Below are positions 1-7,027 of a DNA stretch of 64,000 bases, piece after piece. Below the pieces are notes generated by a model that worked only from the letters and a program-made list of their open reading frames with translations, did no database searches and was not told where the DNA came from. Numbering within the stretch: the stretch's first letter is position 1; the number at the start of each line of letters is the position of its first letter. Source of the DNA: an uncultured Eubacteriales bacterium (lineage in GTDB: Bacteria > Bacillota > Clostridia > Christensenellales > Aristaeellaceae); assembly GCA_900315585.1 (NCBI GenBank), contig OMZP01000004.1, positions 1-64,000 of the forward strand. Direction: 5' to 3'. Position numbers and translations under genes: made by a program.

Positions 1-103
1 GCTGGCGTTGGCGCCGGCCTGGGTGTCGCAGAAAAGCCAGTTTTTCCGGCCGACGACAATCGGTCGAATCGCATTCTCCACCTGGTTGTTGCTGATTTCA
101 ATT
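1..103 (-). pseudogene. IS66-family transposase fragment
   Basis: On the minus strand the window edge encodes VENAIRPIVVGRKNWLF followed by CDTQAGANAS, the hallmark of the C-terminal part of the IS66 (TnpC) transposase DDE domain; the Glu before NAIRP is probably the last catalytic residue. The 3' end lies outside the window. The 5' end is missing: homology stops near 103, where the sequence switches abruptly into a piece of an Rpn-type gene. No transposase start, helper ORFs (tnpA/tnpB) or terminal inverted repeat can be seen here, so this is read as a decayed or recombined IS66 copy rather than an active element. Whether the rest of the element exists beyond position 1 cannot be judged. Confidence 0.75.
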
Positions 104-184
104 TACTTTTCTGATCTGAGAAACGACTTTCTTATATGCACCTAATTCCTCATGCTGAGCATACGCTTCTGCCAACAACATTTC
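104..184 (-). pseudogene. Remnant of a second Rpn-family gene
   Basis: Minus-strand translation gives LLAEAYAQHEELGAYKKVVS followed by QIRKV, closely matching the internal segment LLVEAYARERSMGAYQKVVS plus QIRKV of the intact Rpn gene next door (nucleotides about 327-405). The copy starts right after the stop codon of the intact gene and ends at the IS66 fragment, so it is a partial second copy or recombination scar. It has no start and runs into a stop. Several substitutions relative to the neighbour show it is not a fresh duplication but a diverged paralogue brought together with it. Confidence 0.7.
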
Positions 185-1018
185 TTATTCTTCCCAATCT
201 ATCTCTTCGGCCACCCTCTCATTATCCCAATCAGGATGTGCATCAATACACTCAATTACAGCAGTACAGTCTTTCTCGTTTACGTCAAAAACACTCGCCA
301 TCTGCTTGGGAGAAAACTTACCAATTACTTTTCTGATCTGAGAAACGACTTTCTGATATGCGCCCATGCTTCTTTCCCGGGCATACGCTTCTACCAACAA
401 CATATATTGCATCCTCACTTTCTCATCAGATTTCACGCTTTCCACTTCCGCATCGAGCGCCCTCGTATACTCCGTAGATGCAACGCCAGTATCCAAATAC
501 CGAATGACCGCCTTGAGGTCTTCACTGATTTCCCCGATTGTGCCCTTCGTGTTAATGATGATCTTGGTCGCTTCGTCTTCCAGCAGAACGCCATTGTCCT
601 CATCGCAACGGTTACGGAAGGTGTAAATGTACCGGGACTTGCCAAACGGATCATAATTGCAGATGAAGATCACAAAGCTCTTCTTGAGCTTCTTGTAATC
701 CTGACCCTTTTCAAGCACCCGGATGTCGATCATGCTCTGGTAATACCGTGTACGCTTTCCGAGGTTCCGCTTATTGGTAGTCTGTACCTCCAGGTCGTAG
801 ACAGTTCCTTCATCGTCCTCAACGTAGACGTCAAGCCGAACACTTTTCGCAGTGGGAACACTGGATTCTATGGTCTCCTGTTCTTTGACATACTCGATCT
901 TTCTTATCTTGACCTTCAGAATGTATTCCAACAACGGCTTGCAGAACTGTTCTTGCTGCATGACCACGCTGAACATGAAATCATTCATAAGAGTCAAGTC
1001 TTGCAATGACATAGCCAT
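185..1018 (-). CDS. Rpn family PD-(D/E)XK nuclease / putative transposase
   Basis: 277-residue protein of the Rpn (recombination-promoting nuclease, formerly transposase_31/PDDEXK_2) family. The start MAMSLQDLTLMNDFMFSVVM matches the family's conserved opening (LTxxxDFxFKxVF-like). The nuclease core is visible at residues about 58-80, with VRLDVYVEDDEGTVYDLEVQ supplying the D...ExQ catalytic set. The segment GKRTRYYQSMID is the usual helix after the core. The C-terminal third (YARERSMGAYQKVVSQIRK) is helical. Rpn proteins are DNA endonucleases often found in multiple divergent copies per genome; in vivo roles are debated (recombination, phage defence). Position between an IS66 fragment, its own remnant copy and recombinase debris fits a mobile or accessory origin. 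Two in-frame ATG codons (1018 and 1012) are possible starts. A promoter lies at 1059-1087. Confidence 0.88.
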   Translation of the reverse strand: MAMSLQDLTLMNDFMFSVVMQQEQFCKPLLEYILKVKIRKIEYVKEQETIESSVPTAKSVRLDVYVEDDEGTVYDLEVQTTNKRNLGKRTRYYQSMIDIRVLEKGQDYKKLKKSFVIFICNYDPFGKSRYIYTFRNRCDEDNGVLLEDEATKIIINTKGTIGEISEDLKAVIRYLDTGVASTEYTRALDAEVESVKSDEKVRMQYMLLVEAYARERSMGAYQKVVSQIRKVIGKFSPKQMASVFDVNEKDCTAVIECIDAHPDWDNERVAEEIDWEE

Positions 1019-1058
1019 CCAAACCGCCCCCTGTCTTAAAGCCTATCTACTCATCTAT

Positions 1059-1087
1059 ATTATAACCGATGCGCACAAAATAAGCAA
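1059..1087 (-). promoter_or_regulatory. Sigma-A-type promoter for the Rpn gene
   Basis: Minus strand TTGCTT, 17-base spacer, TATAAT, ending about 40 bases before the Rpn start codon. The good spacing and AT-rich discriminator make it credible. Confidence 0.65.
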
Positions 1088-1111
1088 GAGGCGTTTCTCC
1101 TGCCAGGATAT

Positions 1112-1152
1112 AAAAAAGCCCAGCGTGGCATTTTATTCGCCAATCGCCGGGC
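1112..1152 (-). terminator. Rho-independent terminator after the recombinase genes
   Basis: On the minus strand an imperfect stem GCCCGGCG / CGCTGGGC with an inner TTGGC/GCCA pairing is followed directly by six T residues. It starts eight bases beyond the stop codon of the 1160-1981 recombinase and separates it from the Rpn promoter. Confidence 0.7.
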
Positions 1153-1159
1153 AATTCAC

Positions 1160-1981
1160 TTACGCTGTCTGCTGTATTTCTTTCCCGATTATCAGGTAAT
1201 TGCCGCTTCCCTGTTCAATTTGTGCTTCGCTGCCAGTCTGGCTGATCTGGCTGATTTGGCTGATCAGATCATCCTCTTTCCATATCGGCGCTGTGCAAAG
1301 CACTGCCTCTCTCCCCTTGCATTTCCAAGCCCTGTTAAGGTTTCCCTGCCTGTCCTTATAGGTTTTACGCATGAAAACGCTCCCGCACTGGGCACAATAC
1401 AACCTTCCGGCTAGGAAGTGGGCATTCTTTCTATTCTCGCACTTCCCGCCATTCTTGTTAAATCGTGTCTGGACTGCATTCCACAGTTCACGGGATATAA
1501 TTGGCACATGGTCCTCGGAGAGGTATCGGCTGGTTTTCTCTCGCTTCGGGTCAGTCTGTTTGGTATGCAGATCCTTGGGATTCCGCTTCTGCAGCAGCTT
1601 ATCCCCTACATACACCTCATTCTGAAGAATATAGCGAACCTGCTGCCGGGTGATCCTCTTCTCACTGGCAAACCTGCTGATGGACTTTGTGATGATGTAA
1701 TCAATCTTTCCCTCCCGGCAATCCTGGATCATCCGTTGGAATTCCGTTCGTTTGGAGGCCATCGTCCCGCTCACGCCATCGTCGGCGTAGATGTCCACCA
1801 GCGTCCATCCGGCATGAAGCGCAATCTGGTCCTGAAATGTCTTGATCTGAAGATCGAGGCTCGACTGCTGTTCCTCCATCTCTGTGCTAACGCGGCAGTA
1901 AGCGCCAACCCGAACCTGGGGCTGCTGGCGTTCGGCAACTGACCTTCTATCACGCTGCAATATCTGTACTTCGTGCTCCAT
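1160..1981 (-). CDS. Large serine recombinase with internal deletion
   Basis: 273 residues. Residues about 24-110 are a serine resolvase/invertase catalytic domain (VGAYCRVSTEMEEQQSSLDL with the nucleophilic Ser in YCRVS; later DDGVSGTMASKR and KSISRFA). Immediately after SRFA, near nucleotide 1667, the sequence jumps to RITRQQVRYILQNEVYVGDK, which belongs to the middle of the Recombinase domain, followed by a zinc ribbon (CAQCGSVF ... WKCKGR). Family members are normally about 450-550 residues, so roughly 170-200 residues (end of the catalytic domain and start of the DNA-binding domain) are missing without a frameshift. It is therefore probably inactive. Its ATG overlaps the stop of the upstream recombinase by one base, as in tandem recombinase operons of Clostridial integrative elements. 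Confidence 0.8.
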   Translation of the reverse strand: MEHEVQILQRDRRSVAERQQPQVRVGAYCRVSTEMEEQQSSLDLQIKTFQDQIALHAGWTLVDIYADDGVSGTMASKRTEFQRMIQDCREGKIDYIITKSISRFASEKRITRQQVRYILQNEVYVGDKLLQKRNPKDLHTKQTDPKREKTSRYLSEDHVPIISRELWNAVQTRFNKNGGKCENRKNAHFLAGRLYCAQCGSVFMRKTYKDRQGNLNRAWKCKGREAVLCTAPIWKEDDLISQISQISQTGSEAQIEQGSGNYLIIGKEIQQTA

Positions 1982-2610
1982 TATACATTCTCCTCCATAT
2001 CCATAGGAAGTGCCGCGGCAAGGATCCGCATTTCTTCATCTGTCTTCTTTCTGTTTTTCCACAGCAGCTTGCGCTCCATCAGTTCATTTACACGCTCGAA
2101 TACCGCCCGAGGCACCAACGCCGGATGGTGCTCCTCGATATAGAATTGCTGTTTTTCCCCGGTGTTCTTCTTCATCCGCTGTCCGGCAACGGAATAATAC
2201 TTGTTGGTCAGAATGTCGCCACAATAAGCTTCATTCCGGAAGACAAAGCCAAGCGTGGTCTGTTTCCATATCTTCCCGGTATTCTCTTCTGCTTCAAGCG
2301 CATTCAGAGCATTCCTTATGGCAGGGTAGCATTCTCCACGGTTTGCCATGCCAAATGCCAGCACCACCCGGCGTGCTTCTTTGGGCTCTATGATCCAGTT
2401 CTTACCAGCATCTTTCCTGTAGCCATAGGGTGTCATCCTGGACGGCTTTCCTGCTTCGTTGCGCTTATCATGCGCCCATCGGAGATTCTGTCCTATAGAG
2501 GTGCTTTCCTCTTCGGCAATGGCCGCCAGGCAATTCAGAAGCAGCTCTGTGTTCGGCGCGAGAGTATCCAGAGCTTCCTTCTCAAAGTACACACCGATGC
2601 TCTCTATGCG
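1981..2610 (-). pseudogene. 5'-truncated large serine recombinase
   Basis: Minus-strand homology begins around RIESIGVYFEKEALDTLAPN and continues through LLLNCLAAIAEEESTSIGQN, RMTPYGYRKD and the Recombinase domain (RNEAYCGDILTNKYY) to a C-terminal coiled region. The N-terminal catalytic domain with the active-site Ser is absent. The reading frame continues upstream to 2679, but those residues (MAVFIQVPLACDAAV...) are merely antisense to the repeat-protein gene. The breakpoint near 2601-2610 is shared with the truncated repeat gene on the other strand, so one recombination event probably cut both. The gene is translationally coupled to the downstream recombinase (TAATG overlap at 1979-1983). 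Confidence 0.8.
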
Positions 2611-5445
2611 GCCAGGGAAATCGAATACAACAAGGACGGCAGCATCACAGGCGAGCGGTACTTGGATAAAGACGGCCATCCGGTGATCAGCTCCAGCGGC
2701 TATGCGTCATTTTCCCGCGAGTACAATGACGACGGGAAGACGATCCGCGAGGATTACTATGGCATGGATGGGGAGCCGACATGCGTCGCCGCGGGATATG
2801 CGTCCAAGACCTGGGAATATGACGACGGCGGGAATCAGACCGGCGAGAGCTATTGGGACGGCGAGGGCAACCGCGTCGCCTGCGCTTCCGGGTATGCCGA
2901 GATTCGCCGGGAATACGATGAGAATTCCAGGATGATCCTGGAAACCTATTGGGATGCGCAGGGGAACCCCGTCACCCTGACGGACGGCTATCATGGCCTG
3001 ACCCGCGAATATGACGAAGCGGGGAATGTGATCGCGGAGAACTACATCGATAGAAACGGCGAACCGGCTCGGCGCAGAGCCGGGTATCAGAGGGTCGAGA
3101 AGGCGTACGACGAGAACCGAAAGGTGATCCGGGAAGCCTACTGGGCTGACGGCCTGCCGGTGGCATTGGCGGACGGCTACGCCAGTCTGACGCGAAGCTA
3201 TGACGAATCGGGGAACCAGTTGACGGAAGCCTACTTCGACGAGACGGGGGCGCCCGTGCGTCGGAAGGCGGGGTATGCCGCGCTGTCCCGCGAATACGAT
3301 CGCTACAATCGCGTGGTGGGGGAGAGCTATCTGGATGAAGCGGGTCTTGCGGTCCGCAATACCTCCGGCTATGCCTCTCTGGAGCGGGAATACAACGCAT
3401 TCGGCGATATTATCCGGGAGAGCTATTGGGACGAATCCGGAGAAAAGACGCTGTGCACAGCCGGTTACGATGAGTTCGTGCGAGAATACACCCCGGAGCG
3501 GCGGCTGAGCAGGGAGAGCTATTGGTCGGCGGGGGAGCCGGTCGTTCGCCGGGATGCCTGCTACGCTGCGTTCACGCGCGAATACGACGCGCGCGGGAAT
3601 GTCGTCCGCGAGGCGTATTATGATGAATCGGGCAAGCTGGTGCGGCAGAAGGCCGGCTATGCGGCTGCGACGCGGGAATACAATCTGCTGCGGCAGATGA
3701 CGCGGGAAAGCTATTGGGATGAGGCAGGCCAGCCCCTCGTCCTGCCCTCCGGCTATGCCTCGCTGGTTCGAGACGTGGACGCGGTGGGGAATGCCGTCCG
3801 CGAGACCTATCTGAACGAGAAGGGACAGGCGGTTGCGCGCGCAGAGGGCTATGCGACGGTTGAGCGCGAGTACGATGCCAGCCGCCAGCTGCTCGGCGAA
3901 CGCTATCTGGGCGTTGACGGTTCGCCGGTCCTGTCGACTTATGGGAATGCGGGCTTCAGGAGGACCTATGATCAGCGCAGCAATGTGTTGACGGAGAGCT
4001 ACTTTGGCGTCGATGGCGAACCGATCGCGAGAAATGTGGGATATTATGGCTGGGTGCATACTTATGACGACCTGTGCCGGATGATCACAGAGAGGTATGT
4101 CGGCCGCGACGGAGTGCCGGTGGCGCAGACCAATGGCAATTATGGCATCGCCAGGGAATACGACCGATATGGCAATGTCGTCCGGGAAACCAGCCTGTCC
4201 GCTGATGGAACGGAGACGGTGAATCGTCAGGGCTACAGCCGCGTGGTGCGGCAGTACAACGCCCAGAATTGGATGACCGGAGAAGCCTATTATGCCTACG
4301 ATGAACGCTTTACGCTGGCGGACGGCTATTTTGCCTGTGCCCGGAGCTACGACGCCTTCGGAAATGTCGTCGCAGAGAGGTACTATGATGCCGATGGGCA
4401 GGCGGTGGCGCGCACGGCGGGCTACGCCTCCCTGCGCAGGCGCTATGACGACGGGAACCGCATGACGGCGGAGGCCTACTTCGCGGCGGACGGCAGTCCC
4501 TTTGCCATCGCTGCGGGCTATGCTGCCTTCACGCGGGAGTACGATTCCAGGGGATGCCTCGTCCGGGAGGCCTACTGGGACGCGAACGGTCAGCCTGTCG
4601 AAAGAGCGGATCGTCTGTATGCTTCGGTCAAGTATACCTATGATTCCAGGGGCAATGCCATTCGCGAGGATTACGATGACGCCGAGGGCAATCCCATTCT
4701 GCGCAACGGCGGCTATGCCACCGTTTGCAGGGAATTTGATGAGAAGAATCTGGTCGCCCGGGAGAGCTACCTGGACGTGGAAGGCAATCCCGTTCTGCGT
4801 TCCGGCGGCTACGCGGCCATTGAATACCAGAGGGATTCCGTCGGCAATGCCATCCTGGAGAGGTACTATGACGAGACGGGCGAGCCGCTGGTGATTCCCG
4901 CCGGGTATTCGGAGATCCGGCGCGAGTTCAGCGAGAAGCGGCAGAGCATCCGGGAAGCTTACTTCGACCTGGACGGGAACCCGGTCGTGAACACGAAGGG
5001 CTATGCCGCGGTGTTGAGGGAATACGACGACAACAACAACGTGATCCTGGAATCCTATCTGGATGAGATGGGGGCGCCGACCCGCTGCAGCGGCGGATAT
5101 GCCGCGGTTCGCAGGATGTTCAACGAGCGCAGCCAGGCCATCCTGGAGGTTTACCTGGACGAAAACGGACAGTATGCGGACATCGACAGCGGCTGCGTCG
5201 CGACCTACAGGGAGTATTCCATCCCGGGAGATTGCACGCGGGAGGCCTATCTGGATGTCAACAAGGCGATGGTCAACCGGAGCACTGGCGTCGCCGAGAT
5301 CCTGAGGGAATACAATTCCCTGCGGCAGCTGGTGAAGGAGGCCTACTACGACGCTCAGGCGCGGCCCGTCGCCAATGCCTCCGGAGTGACGATGATTCTG
5401 AGGCGCTACGACGGCTGGGAGCTGGTCGAGGAGCAAAAGAAGTAG
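2602..5445 (+). CDS. Fragment of a protein built of near-32-residue YD/RHS-like repeats
   Basis: About 947 residues made almost wholly of 29 tandem repeats of usually 32 residues plus a C-terminal half repeat. The unit reads roughly GYASLxREYDexGNVxRExYxDexGxPVxRxA, close to the YD/RHS and MORN-variant beta-repeat families. Repeats 1-29 keep the GYA start, the REYD core, the aromatic ExY(W/L/F) turn and the DG/NG turn. The last unit ends RRYDGWELVEEQKK. No signal peptide, catalytic domain or start codon belongs to it: the frame stays open back to 2125, but that part is antisense to a recombinase. Homology begins in the middle of a repeat (LYAAREIEY) at 2602-2605, so the 5' end has been lost. 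Repeats differ at many positions, so they are old. The function of such repeat proteins is unknown; surface display or binding is a guess. Confidence 0.75.
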   Translation, partial: LYAAREIEYNKDGSITGERYLDKDGHPVISSSGYASFSREYNDDGKTIREDYYGMDGEPTCVAAGYASKTWEYDDGGNQTGESYWDGEGNRVACASGYAEIRREYDENSRMILETYWDAQGNPVTLTDGYHGLTREYDEAGNVIAENYIDRNGEPARRRAGYQRVEKAYDENRKVIREAYWADGLPVALADGYASLTRSYDESGNQLTEAYFDETGAPVRRKAGYAALSREYDRYNRVVGESYLDEAGLAVRNTSGYASLEREYNAFGDIIRESYWDESGEKTLCTAGYDEFVREYTPERRLSRESYWSAGEPVVRRDACYAAFTREYDARGNVVREAYYDESGKLVRQKAGYAAATREYNLLRQMTRESYWDEAGQPLVLPSGYASLVRDVDAVGNAVRETYLNEKGQAVARAEGYATVEREYDASRQLLGERYLGVDGSPVLSTYGNAGFRRTYDQRSNVLTESYFGVDGEPIARNVGYYGWVHTYDDLCRMITERYVGRDGVPVAQTNGNYGIAREYDRYGNVVRETSLSADGTETVNRQGYSRVVRQYNAQNWMTGEAYYAYDERFTLADGYFACARSYDAFGNVVAERYYDADGQAVARTAGYASLRRRYDDGNRMTAEAYFAADGSPFAIAAGYAAFTREYDSRGCLVREAYWDANGQPVERADRLYASVKYTYDSRGNAIREDYDDAEGNPILRNGGYATVCREFDEKNLVARESYLDVEGNPVLRSGGYAAIEYQRDSVGNAILERYYDETGEPLVIPAGYSEIRREFSEKRQSIREAYFDLDGNPVVNTKGYAAVLREYDDNNNVILESYLDEMGAPTRCSGGYAAVRRMFNERSQAILEVYLDENGQYADIDSGCVATYREYSIPGDCTREAYLDVNKAMVNRSTGVAEILREYNSLRQLVKEAYYDAQARPVANASGVTMILRRYDGWELVEEQKK

Positions 5446-5701
5446 GCGTGCTGGCGGCGGATTCGCCCCGGCTCCACCCGCAAAATGTCGCGGGCTGTTC
5501 ATATTGAGTACATGAATTTCATATATACTACCAGCATCGGGGGTTCGCCACTTCCGTTTTGACATAGATACCAAACCCCACTGTTCCCCGCCTGGGGCGT
5601 TGGCCGTGAGCCGGCGCGTCGGGCGGGGACAGACAATTTTGGGCGTTTTTGTCGCGGCGGCCTTCCAAAGAATCCATTATGAAACAATTTATAGAAATCA
5701 T
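5446..5701. other. Intergenic stretch between repeat gene and LoaP-like gene
   Basis: No convincing gene is visible. A weak hairpin CCCGC/GCGGG at about 5478-5495 followed by a T-containing tract could end transcription of the repeat gene. Base composition is less GC-rich than the flanks, especially at 5500-5540 and 5660-5700. The region ends in the promoter at 5702-5730. Confidence 0.4.
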
Positions 5702-5730
5702 TTGACATTATGCGCCCGGTCCCTTACAAT
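5702..5730 (+). promoter_or_regulatory. Sigma-A-type promoter of the LoaP-like gene
   Basis: TTGACA, 17-base spacer, TACAAT. Near-consensus; predicted transcription start about 5737, giving a leader of roughly 40 bases before the ATG at 5779. Confidence 0.8.
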
Positions 5731-5778
5731 GAATATGCCGTTTTGAAGGCAGGCGCGATGCGCCGGAAGGGAGGGCGT

Positions 5779-6294
5779 ATGATTTCCTACTGCTTCTTTT
5801 GCAACACCGTGAAGTGCGCCCTGGTGGCGGCGGCGATCCGGCAGAAGTTCGGCTACACGGCCTATTCGCCGAAGATCATCCAGCGCAAGTGGGTGAAGGG
5901 CGAGTGCTTTGAAGAGGTGAAGGATTACCTGCCGGGCTATGTGTTCGTGTACACCGAGACGCCCATCGAGGACTTCCGGGAGATCCGCATCATGGAGGGC
6001 GTGCTGCGCTTCCTGGGCCAGCGGGACGACGGCTACCAGTTGATGGGGGACGACAAAAAGTTCGCCGAGATGCTGCACTCCCATAACGGCACCATCGGCA
6101 TCATGAAGACCTACCGGGAGGGCGACCGGGTGAAGCTGGCCAGGGACATGATGGGCGGCTTCGAGGGCGAGATCATCAAGCTGGATCGGCGCAAGGGCCG
6201 GGCGCTGATCGAATACAACTTCGACGGCAACTGCTACAAGGTGTGGGTCGGATACGAGATGATCGAGGACGACGAGAAGCCGGTATTGGATTAG
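5779..6294 (+). CDS. NusG-paralogue antiterminator (LoaP-like)
   Basis: 171 residues. The N-terminal NGN domain (MISYCFFCNTVKCALVAAAI ... VKDYLPGYVFVYTETPIEDF ... VLRFLG) is followed by a KOW-type C-terminal domain (YREGDRVKLARDMMGGFEGE, then LDRRKGRALIEYNFDG). Such specialised NusG proteins (LoaP, RfaH, UpxY groups) travel with RNA polymerase and suppress termination in selected long operons, often for polysaccharides or secondary metabolites. The CFFCNTVKC Cys cluster at the N-terminus is a feature of a clostridial branch, as far as I recall it. The start at 5779 is chosen because it follows a strong GAAGGGAGGG site and gives the usual length; an upstream in-frame ATG at 5710 lies inside the promoter. 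It appears monocistronic, and no long biosynthetic operon follows, so its target is not evident here. Confidence 0.87.
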   Translation: MISYCFFCNTVKCALVAAAIRQKFGYTAYSPKIIQRKWVKGECFEEVKDYLPGYVFVYTETPIEDFREIRIMEGVLRFLGQRDDGYQLMGDDKKFAEMLHSHNGTIGIMKTYREGDRVKLARDMMGGFEGEIIKLDRRKGRALIEYNFDGNCYKVWVGYEMIEDDEKPVLD

Positions 6295-6395
6295 TGCTTT
6301 AGCAGGCTGAATAGCTTTGCGGGATTAGTGATTTCTAATCAGGACAAGTTATACAATAACGTAACACCGAAAGCGGATATTATATAAAATTTTGC

Positions 6396-6428
6396 TTGCG
6401 CTGAAAGATATTTATGATATAATATAAT
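6396..6428 (+). promoter_or_regulatory. Promoter of the hydrogenase operon
   Basis: TTGCGC at 6396-6401 with 16 bases to TATAAT at 6418-6423; a second overlapping TATAAT lies at 6423-6428. The surrounding 60 bases are strikingly AT-rich for this genome. It leaves a leader of about 110 bases before hydC. Confidence 0.65.
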
Positions 6429-6463
6429 TAATCGGATGACATTAATTAGAGTAGACAAACTAA

Positions 6464-6477
6464 TGTTAGTCCTAACA
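6464..6477. promoter_or_regulatory. Palindromic operator candidate upstream of hydC
   Basis: Perfect dyad TGTTAG-TC-CTAACA about 35-50 bases downstream of the predicted transcription start. The half-site TGTTA resembles the redox repressor Rex half-site (TTGTTAA...TTAACAA), but the spacing is two bases shorter than the Rex consensus. A further imperfect repeat (ACATTA ... TAATGT, 6439-6466) overlaps it. Assignment to Rex is only an inference. Confidence 0.4.
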
Positions 6478-6538
6478 AATTGGTTGCAGGGTCCGACACA
6501 CGGATTGTGCGATCGGAAGAAAGAATGGAGGTTTTTGC

Positions 6539-7027
6539 ATGGGTGGTTTGAAGGCAGAAGCTGTGGCCCAGATCAAGGAGATCTGCGGTCGCTACAAGGA
6601 CGAGAATACCCCGCTGATGATGATCCTCAGCGACATCCAGAACGAATATGGCTATATTCCGCTGGAAGTGCAGGAGATCGTTTCCCAGGAGACGGGCATC
6701 TCCGTGGCGGAGATCTACGGCGTGGTGACGTTCTACTCGTTCTTCTCGCTGACGCCGAAGGGCAAGTACGTCATCGGCTGCTGTCTGGGCACGGCCTGCT
6801 ACGTCAAGGGCGCGCAGAACGTGATCGACAAGTTCTCTGAGATTTTGAAGATCAAGCCTGGCGAGACGACCGCGGACGGCATGTTCACGCTGGACGCCCT
6901 GCGCTGCATCGGCGCCTGCGGCATCGCTCCGGCGGTGACCATCAACGGCACGGTTTATCCCAAGATGAGCGCCGGCAAGGTGCCCGAAGTGGTGGCGCAT
7001 TATGTTAAGGAGGGTGCAACGGCATGA
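6539..7027 (+). CDS. hydC: NuoE-like [2Fe-2S] subunit of electron-bifurcating [FeFe] hydrogenase
   Basis: 162 residues, thioredoxin-like [2Fe-2S] protein of the NuoE/HydC/HndA family. N-terminal helical bundle (IKEICGRYKDENTPLMMILS) followed by the ferredoxin fold. Cluster ligands are in CCLGTACYVKGA (two Cys five apart) and CIGACGIAP (two Cys four apart). As subunit gamma of HydABC-type hydrogenases it relays electrons between the NuoF-like flavin subunit and the catalytic subunit in the cytoplasm. It is the first gene of hydC-hydB-hydA; its stop overlaps the hydB start by four bases (ATGA). A GGAGG site precedes the ATG. It has the usual family length with all four Cys present. Confidence 0.93.
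   Translation: MGGLKAEAVAQIKEICGRYKDENTPLMMILSDIQNEYGYIPLEVQEIVSQETGISVAEIYGVVTFYSFFSLTPKGKYVIGCCLGTACYVKGAQNVIDKFSEILKIKPGETTADGMFTLDALRCIGACGIAPAVTINGTVYPKMSAGKVPEVVAHYVKEGATA

Noticed and set aside
2125..2601. Upstream extension of the repeat-protein frame
   Set aside because: These codons are antisense to a truncated serine recombinase with clear homology; no repeat unit is seen there, so the extension is not taken as part of the protein.
2707..5574. 955-codon minus-strand open frame opposite the repeat protein
   Set aside because: It mirrors the repeats of the plus-strand gene, and its residues carry no recognisable motif; the plus-strand repeat pattern (GYA..REYD) is clearly the coded one.
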